Shown: positions 54,372 to 62,437, counted from the first letter of the stretch. The stretch: DNA of 64,000 bases from an uncultured Christensenella sp. (GCA_910577435.1 CAJTLV010000003.1:75947-139946), one strand, 5' to 3'. Notes: generated by a model from the letters alone, not told the origin. Numbers and translations: made by a program.

Positions 54372-55658
54372 CTATTCGCCTGTCCTGTTCTCGTACAGAT
54401 AGAAATATATCTTTTGAAGATCGGAATACACGGGTATTCTGATTGGTTTTCCCGTATCGGGATCGACTTCGGGTTTGCCCGTATCGGGATCGATCGGGGT
54501 GATTACGTCGGTCTTATGTCCGTCGTCGTAGCTTCCCGTTCCGTTTGATGCGCCGTTGAATATAAGATACAGATTATTGAAGAACTCGCCTATCTGCCCC
54601 ATAAGGTCGGGTTGTTTCGACCAATAATCGAATTCGTATCCGCGCTCGGCGGAAACAAGCGGGTTTATGCCGTTAACTATTCTGATATAATCGGTACGGT
54701 CGTCCGTCGGCAAAGTCAAAGCGCCCGCGAAATTGTAAAACGTCTCGTAATAACCGCAATACCGCAGATACTCGTTATCGGACGCGAGCAGAACATAATA
54801 AGAGATCAGATTTGCGTCGCCCTCGCGCTGTACGCCTTTGGTATGCGCCAGCTCGTGCGCCATCGTAACCGCGATCGTCGACGGCGGCGCGCAGATATTG
54901 ACGTTTGCCTCGCCCGTCGGCAAAAAAGTTATTCCCGTGATCAACACGTCGGACAAGAACCAACTGTTGACTATAGGCTTAGCAGTCGGCGTGTACGAAT
55001 AAAAATATCCGTCGTCGAGTTTATCGTATTCTTTCTTCAACAGCGCCGACAGCTCGCGCACCGAATACGGACAGACCGCACAGCCGTTTTCGTCGCGCTC
55101 GAACTTTTCGGCAAGCGCATTATAATCGTCAAGGAAATACTCGGCGGCGGATACCGTCTGTTCCGCCGTATAGTCACCGCCCGCCGCCGCGAGCGGCATC
55201 GGTTTTCTGTAATAACCGAACGCCATCGACAGCGTGTAGAGATCGAACACACATAACGCCGCGACGCCTAGCGCAAGAATGCCCGTGAGTATGCGCTTGA
55301 ACCGAGCAAAGCACAGGTTCATCACAAGCCGCACGAACAGATAAACCGCCGCGAGAATGAGACACACGACGGCGAACTCGAACACCGAGATAGGCAACCA
55401 CGACGTGAGCGTCCCCACCGCCCGCTCGAACGGTTGCGCTATATTTACGCTCCAAAATTCGGCAATATCGGCGTTCGTTTTTATTGCGTTCATAACGAGC
55501 GCGATCACGGCTGCCAGCGCCGCGACCGACGCAAGCGCAAACGACCGCATACGCCACCCTCGCCGAACGGTGATCCGCCGAAAACCGTCCGACGTGAAGT
55601 AATTACGGTTGGAACTTTTTACGGGCAACCGAAATGACTTTGCCGCATTGATCCGCAT
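54372..55658 (-). CDS. DUF3810 membrane protein with zinc-protease-like HExxH
   Basis: The 428-residue protein matches DUF3810. After a basic N-terminal stretch it has three hydrophobic helices at about 37-155. A globular part follows with WFLSDVLITGITFLPTGEANVN, then VTMAHELAHTKGVQREGDANLISYYVL, where HELAH is a zinc-protease-type motif and the later Glu could be a third ligand. The C-terminal tail carries two copies of DPDTGKP, a linker repeat common in Gram-positive surface proteins. It is likely a membrane metalloprotease of unknown substrate. The ATG at 55658 is fixed by a promoter ending seven bases upstream; there is no ribosome site. Confidence 0.82.
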   Translation of the reverse strand: MRINAAKSFRLPVKSSNRNYFTSDGFRRITVRRGWRMRSFALASVAALAAVIALVMNAIKTNADIAEFWSVNIAQPFERAVGTLTSWLPISVFEFAVVCLILAAVYLFVRLVMNLCFARFKRILTGILALGVAALCVFDLYTLSMAFGYYRKPMPLAAAGGDYTAEQTVSAAEYFLDDYNALAEKFERDENGCAVCPYSVRELSALLKKEYDKLDDGYFYSYTPTAKPIVNSWFLSDVLITGITFLPTGEANVNICAPPSTIAVTMAHELAHTKGVQREGDANLISYYVLLASDNEYLRYCGYYETFYNFAGALTLPTDDRTDYIRIVNGINPLVSAERGYEFDYWSKQPDLMGQIGEFFNNLYLIFNGASNGTGSYDDGHKTDVITPIDPDTGKPEVDPDTGKPIRIPVYSDLQKIYFYLYENRTGE

Positions 55659-55665
55659 AACCGAT

Positions 55666-55694
55666 ATTATAACAGCCGAAACGACGCAAGTCAA
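55666..55694 (-). promoter_or_regulatory. sigma-A promoter of the DUF3810 gene, predicted leaderless
   Basis: TTGACT at 55694-55689, a 17-base spacer and TATAAT at 55671-55666, seven bases from the ATG at 55658. Confidence 0.75.
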
Positions 55695-55765
55695 TATCTA
55701 ATCGCTCGACAACATTAAAGAACGATTAAAAAGATTAAGTTAAAATTAAATTTCGACCGCTCGTC

Positions 55766-55794
55766 TTGACAGTTGCCCACCCTTATTGTATAAT
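55766..55794 (+). promoter_or_regulatory. sigma-A promoter of the NfeD-flotillin operon
   Basis: TTGACA at 55766-55771, a 17-base spacer and TATAAT at 55789-55794. The leader of about 30 bases holds AAGGAGG. Confidence 0.85.
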
Positions 55795-55829
55795 GTATTT
55801 GTAAGAATTCGGATCAAGGAGGTCATATT

Positions 55830-56573
55830 ATGTGGTGGAACACAATGACGACGTTGCAACAGGTAATGTTCGTTATCGCTTGCACAGCGACTGCCATTCT
55901 TATACTTCAGATTATACTTATGCTCGTAAGCGGCGCAACAGACGGAAGTTTCGACAGCGCGACGAATGCGCCCGACGTCGATCTCGATGCCGACGTCGAT
56001 ATAGACATTCATCCCGACGGTTGCGGTTGCGGCTGCGGAACGGGTTCGGTCGATATCGACGGCGATATGGGCGTCGGCGGTATAGACGACGTACCTACCG
56101 ACGGCGCACACGAGATCGGGGTGTCGCACCGCATTCCGTTCGGATTCAGACTTTTGAGTTTCAGATCTATTCTTGCGTTTGTAGCGGTGGGAAGCTGGGT
56201 GTGCTACACGGCGTGCTACGGGCTTGAATGGTATTTTGCGGCGCTAATTGCCGTCGCGTGCGGTATGGCGGCGGCGTGCGGTATGGCGGCGGCGCTCATC
56301 GGCATGGAAAAGTTGCAGAGCAACGGCGTTATCAATCCGCGCAACTCCATAGGCAAGATCGGCTCGGTCTATCTCACCGTTCCCGCGCGGCGTTCCGGAC
56401 GCGGCAAGGTGCATATCCTGGTGCAGGAGCGTTACACCGAATACGACGCTATGACGGACAGCGCCGTCCCTATCCCGACAGGTACGTCTATTAAGGTGGT
56501 CGGCGTAGCGGCGGACAACGTGCTTATAGTAGAAGACGTAAAGGATTCCAAATTGGTAGTGGAAAACTCGTAA
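55830..56573 (+). CDS. NfeD-like membrane protein, flotillin partner
   Basis: The 247-residue protein has a first membrane helix (about 12-34), an acidic loop of about 60 residues containing GCGCGCG with four cysteines, helices at about 110-155, and a C-terminal OB-fold (SIGKIGSVYLTVPARRSGRGKVHI ... TGTSIKVVGVAADNVLIVED) typical of NfeD proteins. NfeD and flotillin genes are usually adjacent and act together in membrane microdomains, and a flotillin gene follows by 68 bases. In the helix region an exact 18-bp tandem duplication (56256-56291) repeats ACGMAA. The ribosome site is a strong AAGGAGG. The Cys-rich loop is not usual for the family. Confidence 0.82.
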   Translation: MWWNTMTTLQQVMFVIACTATAILILQIILMLVSGATDGSFDSATNAPDVDLDADVDIDIHPDGCGCGCGTGSVDIDGDMGVGGIDDVPTDGAHEIGVSHRIPFGFRLLSFRSILAFVAVGSWVCYTACYGLEWYFAALIAVACGMAAACGMAAALIGMEKLQSNGVINPRNSIGKIGSVYLTVPARRSGRGKVHILVQERYTEYDAMTDSAVPIPTGTSIKVVGVAADNVLIVEDVKDSKLVVENS

Positions 56574-56641
56574 GCGCTTTTTTTGCGCATAATATACTTA
56601 AATTCGTTTATAAAAAAATTTATATAAAGGAGTGAAAACAA

Positions 56642-58096
56642 ATGCAATTACTTTCCCTCTCTCCCGCCGCAACCGGCGGAATCGTGGCAGTCGTCGTCGT
56701 AGTCGTTCTGCTTCTCTTGGTTCTGATCGTAATGCTCGCGACTCGGTACAAAAAATGTCCGTCCGATAAAGTTATGGTCATTTACGGTAAAGTCGGCAAA
56801 GCATCCGACGGCACTGCTCGCTCGTCAAAGTGTATTCACGGCGGCGCGGCGTTTATCGTGCCGTTCATTCAGGGGTACAGCTTTCTCGATCTCGCGCCTA
56901 TCTCCATTCAGATCGACCTGAAAAACGCGCTCTCACGCCAGAACATCCGTATCGACGTACCGTCGCGCTTTACCGTCGCTATTTCGACCGAAGCCGGCGT
57001 TATGCAAAACGCCGCAGAGCGACTTAGAAGCCTTAACATCAACGAGATACAGCGACTCGCCGAAGATATCATATTCGGTCAGCTCCGTCTTATAATCGCG
57101 ACGATGGACATCGAGGAAATCAACACCAACCGAGACAAGTTCCTCGAAGCGGTGTCTATCAACGTCGAGGGCGAGCTTAAAAAGATCGGCTTGCGCCTTA
57201 TCAACGTCAACGTGACCGACATCAACGACGAGTCGGGTTACATCGAGGCGCTCGGTAAAGAAGCCGCCGCGAAAGCTATAAACGACGCGAAAAAATCGGT
57301 TGCCGAAAAGAACCGCGACGGCTCGATCGGCGAAGCGGACGCCAACACCGATATGCGTATCAAAGTCGCCGCCGCCAACTCGAAAGCTATCGACGGCGAA
57401 AACGAATCCAAAGTGCTTATAAGTCAGTCCAACGCCCGTCTGCGCGAAGCGGAAGCGGACGCCAACCGCGTGGCGCAGTCTGCGGAGTTCATCGCCCAAG
57501 CGCGCGCCAACGAGGAAGCGTACAAAGCCGAACAGCAAGCCGAGCTCGAACGTGCGAAACGCGAAAAAGCGACGCTCGAAGCGGACGTTATCGTAAACGC
57601 TCAGATCCAAAAGCAAAAAGCGGAAATCGAAGCCGAAGCCGAAGCCGAGCGCATTCGCCGCAGAGCGCAGGGTGAAGCGGACGCGGCATACGCAAAGCGC
57701 GTCGCCGACGCTAAAGGTCAGCTCGAAATTCTGTCCAAACAAGCCGAAGGTTTCGGCAAGATAATCGCGGCAACAGGCGGCAAGAGTGACGACGCTGTCA
57801 AAATGCTCATCGCCGACAAGATCGAGGATCTCGTTGCAAAACAGGTCGACGCAGTCAAGAACCTGCATATCGACAAGGTCACCGTTTGGGACAATATGAA
57901 AGACGGCAAGCCGACTACGGCGAACTTCCTTTCCGGTATGCTCGGCGCCGTTCCCCCGCTCCACGAGCTGTTCAAGATGAACGGTATGGATCTCCCCGAC
58001 TATCTCGGCAAAGTCGCTGAAACGACCGACGAGCCGAACCAAATCGGAGCCGCCAAAGTCGAGAAAAAAGCGGCTAAACCGAAAGCCGATAAATAA
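56642..58096 (+). CDS. flotillin family protein
   Basis: The 484-residue protein has an N-terminal membrane helix (about 12-33), an SPFH/band-7 domain (PSDKVMVIYGKVGK, GGAAFIVPFIQGYSFLDLAPISIQIDL, RLAEDIIFGQLRLIIATMDIEEIN, LRLINVNVTDINDESGYIEALG), then a long Ala/Glu-rich coiled coil at about 220-380 with EAEAEAERIRRRAQGEADA. This is the architecture of FloT. Flotillins scaffold membrane microdomains and affect fluidity and wall synthesis. It is encoded directly after its NfeD partner with an AAGGAG ribosome site. The C-terminal 20 residues are Lys/Ala-rich. Confidence 0.93.
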   Translation: MQLLSLSPAATGGIVAVVVVVVLLLLVLIVMLATRYKKCPSDKVMVIYGKVGKASDGTARSSKCIHGGAAFIVPFIQGYSFLDLAPISIQIDLKNALSRQNIRIDVPSRFTVAISTEAGVMQNAAERLRSLNINEIQRLAEDIIFGQLRLIIATMDIEEINTNRDKFLEAVSINVEGELKKIGLRLINVNVTDINDESGYIEALGKEAAAKAINDAKKSVAEKNRDGSIGEADANTDMRIKVAAANSKAIDGENESKVLISQSNARLREAEADANRVAQSAEFIAQARANEEAYKAEQQAELERAKREKATLEADVIVNAQIQKQKAEIEAEAEAERIRRRAQGEADAAYAKRVADAKGQLEILSKQAEGFGKIIAATGGKSDDAVKMLIADKIEDLVAKQVDAVKNLHIDKVTVWDNMKDGKPTTANFLSGMLGAVPPLHELFKMNGMDLPDYLGKVAETTDEPNQIGAAKVEKKAAKPKADK

Positions 58097-58209
58097 TTTG
58101 CAAAGCGCGAATATTTTGCGCGGTATTTCACATAATACAAGTGTAAAGCGATTGACTTTTCCCTGCGAAACTTCATAACTTTACAAATAAATCCTTCGCG
58201 CAAGCGAAA

Positions 58210-58243
58210 CGAAAATCCCCGATCATATGATCGGGGATTTTCG
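58210..58243. terminator. bidirectional intrinsic terminator
   Basis: A 15-bp perfect stem, CGAAAATCCCCGATC paired with GATCGGGGATTTTCG, with a 4-base loop, between the convergent flotillin and DUF4097 genes. Confidence 0.85.
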
Positions 58244-58273
58244 TAGTCACTATAATAACTTTATTTCGGTATA

Positions 58274-59257
58274 TTAGTTCGGGCGAACGCCTCCGACAGC
58301 CGTTATAAATTTTAATTCGACTTCGCAGTTCAGTCCCGACAGGTTTATGAGCTTATCCGTCGTACCCGTTTGTTCGCGCGGCAGTCCGTTTCCTCTGGTT
58401 TTTATTGTATACTCCGCTTTCTCGCCCGCTATTTCAAGGTCCGCGTCGAGATTGGTTGCCTCTGCGGTCAGATAATCGACAGTAACGTTTTCGAGCACAT
58501 AATCGCCGTTTGTGCCTCTTAAAACAATCGTTTGAACGCTCGCCCGCTCTATATCGATATCGTTGTTTGTCGATTCGACGCTTAACTCCGAATAAGTTCC
58601 GCCTAAAATATCGACGTCTGAATTTGTAGAATCCACAATTACGCTTCCGATCTCACACCCGTTCATCGAAACGTCGGCATTGGTAGCATCGACGGTCAAG
58701 CTGTTCATTTCGCAACCTATCAGCTTTGCGTCGAGATTGGTCGAGTTCGCTTTGAATGAATCGGCAGTACAGTCTTTTAGCATAATATCGAGATTTGTCA
58801 CTCTTATATCGATGTCCGAAAACACGATGTTGCTCGCCGAAATGTTACAGTTCGATCCGTTGATCACCAAATCCGAACCGTCCGACACGGTGAGCACAAA
58901 TCTATGCCCCGATCTGCTCATATTAAACATACCGCTCTTGAACGGATTGTACATATACTTTTCGACGATTTTGAGCGTGCCGTTTTCATATGTTACGGAT
59001 GTATCGGAATCGTTCGTCTCGTAATAATCGAGCGATGTAACGTCACCCAACGTAACGACGATCGGGAATGTCTTTATATTCAGCTCGATACGCTCGACGT
59101 GTTCGGTCTGACCTGCGGCATAGCTTTTTGCGGTATATTCCGCAACATCGAGCCTTTTGAAATCCCAACCTATAATGCTCATTCCGATTATAAACACTAT
59201 CACGCCCACAACAGCGGTAAGCGTCGAGATCAAAGCTATTTTACTTGACTTTTTCAT
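58274..59257 (-). CDS. DUF4097-type beta-solenoid membrane protein
   Basis: The 327-residue protein has one N-terminal membrane helix (about 7-30) and an outside domain of the DUF4097 (adhesin-like) type. From residue 154 the motif TNxD recurs at exactly 19-residue steps (154, 173, 192, 211, 230, 249, 268), with a weaker copy at 135. Such strict spacing predicts a right-handed beta-solenoid. The ribosome site AAAGGAG precedes the ATG, which overlaps the DUF1700 gene by 4 bases. PadR-DUF1700-DUF4097 sets in Firmicutes are thought to respond to envelope conditions, but no ligand is known. Confidence 0.82.
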   Translation of the reverse strand: MKKSSKIALISTLTAVVGVIVFIIGMSIIGWDFKRLDVAEYTAKSYAAGQTEHVERIELNIKTFPIVVTLGDVTSLDYYETNDSDTSVTYENGTLKIVEKYMYNPFKSGMFNMSRSGHRFVLTVSDGSDLVINGSNCNISASNIVFSDIDIRVTNLDIMLKDCTADSFKANSTNLDAKLIGCEMNSLTVDATNADVSMNGCEIGSVIVDSTNSDVDILGGTYSELSVESTNNDIDIERASVQTIVLRGTNGDYVLENVTVDYLTAEATNLDADLEIAGEKAEYTIKTRGNGLPREQTGTTDKLINLSGLNCEVELKFITAVGGVRPN

Positions 59258-60033
59258 ACCGTCTCCTTTTTGGCAGTCAGCCAGTCGCGAAGTCCCGCGT
59301 ACATCTTTTTAGTCGCTCGCACGCACAGTTTGATCAGCGCTATCACAGCAATCGTCAATGCCGCACCTAACCCGCTCGACGCAAGTCCCATACCTATCTG
59401 AGCGATCCCCGATCCGACGCTCGACGTTACGGCAACGCCTATCGACGTAATAACTACGTACACGCCGCCCAACGCCATTGCCGCACCGGACACAGCCAAA
59501 GCGCCAAGAAGAATCCATATCACACCCGCTACGATGAAGAATGCCCCGCCCGTCGCAATATTGAGCAATACGAAAAGCACGGCACGCATAGATCTTTTTT
59601 CCGAGTGCTCCGAATCGGATAACTGTTGCGCGTTCGCCGACGGCGTTTCATTCTTGCTTTCCGCATTCGCCGACAACTCTTCACGCTCGACGGCGATCTT
59701 GCTTATCTCAGCATCGGTCTGTTTCGGTTCGACGGTCGGCGAAATTTTTTTAGGCGGTTCTTCCACAGTCGGCTTTTTGGCGATCGGCGGTGGCGCGACC
59801 GTTTCGATAGTTTCTTTCGGCAACTCGCCGTTCTCGCTCTCGTATTCCGAAAGTATTTTATCGGCAACGTCCACCGGATTACCGAATTCACCGATTATCT
59901 CGGTCTCGCGCTTACCGCGCTCGGCATAATCGTCAAACAGCTCGCCGTAATACTCCATCACCCGCTTGATTTCGTCGGGCGGCAATCTGTGAATATTCTT
60001 TTTAAGCTCGGTTTCCCATTCGTATTTAGTCAT
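59254..60033 (-). CDS. DUF1700 (HAAS-type) membrane protein
   Basis: The 259-residue protein begins with the helical DUF1700/HAAS signature MTKYEWETELKKNIHRLPPDEIKRVMEYYGELFDDYAERG and EIIGEFGNPVDVADKIL. A Pro/Glu/Thr-rich linker of about 80 residues follows, then three or four membrane helices (about 150-245) and a basic tail. HAAS domains are thought to receive signals through the neighbouring PadR regulator. The start at 60033 is supported by GGAGGG. It lies 11 bases after padR and overlaps the DUF4097 gene by 4 bases, so the three are one operon. Confidence 0.88.
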   Translation of the reverse strand: MTKYEWETELKKNIHRLPPDEIKRVMEYYGELFDDYAERGKRETEIIGEFGNPVDVADKILSEYESENGELPKETIETVAPPPIAKKPTVEEPPKKISPTVEPKQTDAEISKIAVEREELSANAESKNETPSANAQQLSDSEHSEKRSMRAVLFVLLNIATGGAFFIVAGVIWILLGALAVSGAAMALGGVYVVITSIGVAVTSSVGSGIAQIGMGLASSGLGAALTIAVIALIKLCVRATKKMYAGLRDWLTAKKETV

Positions 60034-60044
60034 AAAGCCCTCCG

Positions 60045-60356
60045 TCACCTACCTTCCCGATAAATGTAGTCGTAAATTCTTCGCAATTCGTCGAGATCGG
60101 CAATCGATTCCTTTATCTTGCGCTTGCCCGCTTCGGTTATCATATAATACTTGCGAAGCCGACCGTTATATTCCTTAGACCGCGTAGTAAGCGCGCCCGT
60201 CGCTTCCAACCTTTTGAGAATCGGATACAGCGTGCTCTCGCTTATATCCACATACGGCGATATGTCGGTAATTATCTTATAGCCGTAGCTCTCTTCCTTT
60301 TTCAGCGACACAAGAACGCACAGTTCAAGCAAGCCTTTCTTTAATTGTACGTCCAC
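60045..60356 (-). CDS. PadR family transcriptional regulator
   Basis: The 103-residue protein is a PadR-type winged-helix regulator: VDVQLKKGLLELCVLVSLKKEESYGYKIITDI, then SESTLYPILKRLEATGALTTRSKEYNGRLRKYYMITEAGKRKI. It starts with GTG, 8 bases after a strong GGAGG; the ATG 2 bases earlier is out of frame. The short C-terminal helix would mediate dimer formation. A perfect palindrome sits between its own -35 and -10 boxes, so it very probably represses its own operon. Confidence 0.93.
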   Translation of the reverse strand: MDVQLKKGLLELCVLVSLKKEESYGYKIITDISPYVDISESTLYPILKRLEATGALTTRSKEYNGRLRKYYMITEAGKRKIKESIADLDELRRIYDYIYREGR

Positions 60357-60390
60357 ATTTATCACCTCCGCAAGCAATACTATCGTATAC

Positions 60391-60419
60391 ATAATACTAT
60401 GTAAAGCATAGTATGTCAA
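60391..60419 (-). promoter_or_regulatory. promoter and probable PadR operator
   Basis: TTGACA at 60419-60414, a 17-base spacer and TATTAT at 60396-60391. The palindrome ATACTATG-TAAAG-CATAGTAT (60394-60414) covers the whole spacer and touches both boxes, as expected for an autorepression site. Confidence 0.8.
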
Positions 60420-60475
60420 CCCTTTTTTATAAAAAAGTTCGATTTTAATCAAATTTTAATTTAGGACTTACTTTC

Positions 60476-60509
60476 GAAAAAATTAACCCCCGCACCGAAA
60501 TGCGAGGGT
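60476..60509 (-). terminator. intrinsic terminator of the flavoprotein gene
   Basis: A 9-bp stem, ACCCTCGCA with TGCGGGGGT (one G-T pair), is followed on the minus strand by TTAATTTTTT. Confidence 0.8.
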
Positions 60510-60539
60510 CTTGGTCTTATTACGTATTCTTATTCCGAT

Positions 60540-61700
60540 TTACGCTTTTGCGATAGCCTGAGCAAGCGCTTTAACGGACGCTGCGGACGCGTCGTTCAGT
60601 GCGCATTTGACCGTAACCGGATCTGCTATATAGGTAATGTCGCTGCACTTTTCGAGTTTTGCGGAAATGACCTTAGCCGCAGCGGGCGCCCAACTGCCGT
60701 TTTCGACGATCGCGACTTTGCGACATTTATAATTGCGCTCGACGAGGCAATCCAAAAACTCGCGCATCGGCGGGAAAATATCGGCGTTGTATGTCGTTGT
60801 CGCGAACACCGCTTTGTCGTACTTGAATGCCTGCGCGACGCATTCGGCGCGATCGGCACGTGAAAGGTCGAAAATCGCATACTCCACGCCGAGCTTTTCG
60901 AGTTCCGACGCGAGCAGTTCGGCGGCTTTTTTAGTATTGCCGTAGACCGATGTATAAGCGATGAGCACGCCCGATTTTTCGGGAGTGTACGACGACCATT
61001 TATTGTACAGATCGAGATAGTAGCCGAGATTGTCTGTAAGAACGGGTCCGTGCAACGGGCGGATGACTGAAATATCGAGCGCCGCCGCCTTTTTCAGAAG
61101 GGTTTGAACGGGAACGCCGTACTTGCCAACAATGCCGATATAATATCTGCGCGCCTCGTCTATCCACTCTTCTTTCGCGTCGAGCGCGCCGAACTTGCCG
61201 AACGCGTCCGCTGAATACAGCGCTTTGTCATATGCGTCATAAGCGACCATAACTTCCGGCCAATGTACCATCGGCGCAAAGACGAATGTAAGTTCGTGCT
61301 TGCCGAGCGACAGTTTGCCGCCGTCGGTGACGACGACCTTGCGCTCGCCTACCGCTTTATCGAACGCCTCGCCGAAGTATGCGCTCATCATCGCAAACGT
61401 CTTTGCGTTGCCGACGACGTGTACCGTAGGGTACGCCTTGACGAATTCGAATATGTTAGCCGAATGATCGGGTTCCATATGCAATACAACGAGATAATCG
61501 GGCGTCTTGCCGCCGAGCGCCGATTTGATATTGCCCAACCACTGCGACGTAAAGTGCGAATCTACGGTATCCATAACTGCGATCTTATCGTCGAGAATTA
61601 CGTAAGAATTGTACGCGACCCCGTTTGGAACACGGTACATTCCCTCGAACAGATCGACTTCCATATCGTTGACGCCCACATTTATGACATCTTGTTTCAT
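60540..61700 (-). CDS. A-type flavoprotein (FprA-like O2/NO reductase)
   Basis: The 386-residue protein joins a metallo-beta-lactamase-like diiron domain (1-250) and a flavodoxin domain (about 255-386). The diiron motif is LHMEPDHSAN (HxExDH), with further ligands in FAPMVHWPEVM, SADAFGKFGA and PLHGPVL. The FMN site is seen as YTSVYGNTKKAAELL and VENGSWAPAA. These cytoplasmic enzymes reduce oxygen or nitric oxide to protect anaerobes and need rubredoxin as electron donor, which is not encoded nearby. AAGGAG precedes the ATG. Confidence 0.95.
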   Translation of the reverse strand: MKQDVINVGVNDMEVDLFEGMYRVPNGVAYNSYVILDDKIAVMDTVDSHFTSQWLGNIKSALGGKTPDYLVVLHMEPDHSANIFEFVKAYPTVHVVGNAKTFAMMSAYFGEAFDKAVGERKVVVTDGGKLSLGKHELTFVFAPMVHWPEVMVAYDAYDKALYSADAFGKFGALDAKEEWIDEARRYYIGIVGKYGVPVQTLLKKAAALDISVIRPLHGPVLTDNLGYYLDLYNKWSSYTPEKSGVLIAYTSVYGNTKKAAELLASELEKLGVEYAIFDLSRADRAECVAQAFKYDKAVFATTTYNADIFPPMREFLDCLVERNYKCRKVAIVENGSWAPAAAKVISAKLEKCSDITYIADPVTVKCALNDASAASVKALAQAIAKA

Positions 61701-61818
61701 AATTATTGCTCCTTGATAATATCGTTTTGAAATATTTTATCAAATTACCGATTTTTTTGCAATCGTTTATTAATGAAAGAACATAATTTTAACAGTTAAA
61801 TTTATCGGCAATATTTAT

Positions 61819-62214
61819 GTCTCATATCAAAAAACTCTTCGGCAATACCCGAAGAGTTTTGGTGCGGAGGACGAGACTTGCGTATTGCTTCGCAATCCGC
61901 CCGCTTCGCGGCGTAGCCGCTCGCGCTCTCGCTAAAAACAGTCCACAGGACTGTTTTCTTTACGCTCGCGCGGTTCCGAGTTCAAGTCTCATATCAAAAA
62001 AACTCTTCGGCAATACCCGAAGAGTTTTGGTGCGGAGGACGAGACTTGCGTATTGCTTCGCAATCCGCCCGCTTCGCGGCATAGCCGCTCGCGCTCTCGC
62101 TGAAAACAGTCCACAGGACTGTTTTCTTTACGCTCGCGCGGTTTCGAGTTCAAGTCTCATATCAAAAAACTCTTCGGCGATACCCGAAGAGTTTTGGTGC
62201 GGAGGACGAGACTT
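61819..62214. repeat. 167-168-bp direct repeats built from the tRNA-Leu 3' end and its terminator
   Basis: Two full units (61819-61985, 61986-62153) and a partial third (62154-62214) merge into the tRNA-Leu(CAG) gene. Each holds a 12-bp terminator stem (AAAACTCTTCGG and complement), the last 19 bases of the tRNA gene with discriminator (GTGCGGAGGACGAGACTTG), then a 102-bp hairpin-rich insert (61881-61982 and 62049-62150, three differences). The insert is flanked by the inverted pair GAGACTTG/CAAGTCTC. No credible gene is inside. Confidence 0.9.
62160..62195 (-). terminator. intrinsic terminator of tRNA-Leu(CAG)
   Basis: A 12-bp stem (CCGAAGAGTTTT with AAAACTCTTCGG, loop of 6) begins right at the encoded CCA and is followed by six T on the minus strand. 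Further copies lie downstream in the repeats. Confidence 0.8.
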
Positions 62215-62279
62215 GAACTCGTACGGAGTTACCCACAGGCTTCTGAGACCTGCGCGTCTGCCAATTTCGCCACCCCCGC
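62195..62279 (-). tRNA. tRNA-Leu(CAG)
   Basis: On the minus strand GCGGGGG pairs with CCTCCGC (one G-T), with discriminator A and an encoded CCA. The anticodon loop CTCAGAA gives CAG, reading CUG. The long variable arm and GAGTTCAAGTCTC T-arm fit a class II leucine tRNA. Confidence 0.95.
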
Positions 62280-62290
62280 AAACTTGAATT

Positions 62291-62320
62291 ATTATATATT
62301 ATTCCGTTGGGCTTTGTCAA
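62291..62320 (-). promoter_or_regulatory. promoter of tRNA-Leu(CAG)
   Basis: TTGACA at 62320-62315, an 18-base spacer and TATAAT at 62296-62291, 11 bases before the mature 5' end. Confidence 0.8.
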
Positions 62321-62388
62321 GTACATTTGACCGATTAATTGCAATGACATCTAAAAGCCGTTTTTTCGTTATAATGCGCGAAATCGAT

Positions 62389-62417
62389 TTGACAAACCGA
62401 AAAAAATCTGATAAAAT
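62389..62417 (+). promoter_or_regulatory. sigma-A promoter of the MATE leader
   Basis: TTGACA at 62389-62394, a 17-base spacer and TAAAAT at 62412-62417. The next start-like point is at about 62423, just ahead of a terminator hairpin. Confidence 0.75.
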
Positions 62418-62422
62418 TACCT

Positions 62423-62437
62423 ATGTTGAACAGCTGA
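62423..62437 (+). promoter_or_regulatory. possible four-codon leader peptide
   Basis: ATG TTG AAC AGC TGA (M-L-N-S) begins at the predicted start point of the transcript and ends at the first base of the terminator stem. Its position suits translation-dependent attenuation, but such a short frame can occur by chance. Confidence 0.3.

Noticed and set aside
61700..62279. Prophage or genomic island integrated at tRNA-Leu(CAG)
   Set aside because: The tRNA 3' ends repeat, but no integrase or cargo genes lie between the copies; the segment is only about 170 bp per unit.
61817..62287. Repetitive 156-codon plus-strand frame through the tRNA-derived repeats
   Set aside because: Its apparent repeated protein (ALFNTRRVLVRRTRLAYC-like) is a translation of tRNA fragments, terminators and hairpins; it runs into the tRNA gene on the other strand.
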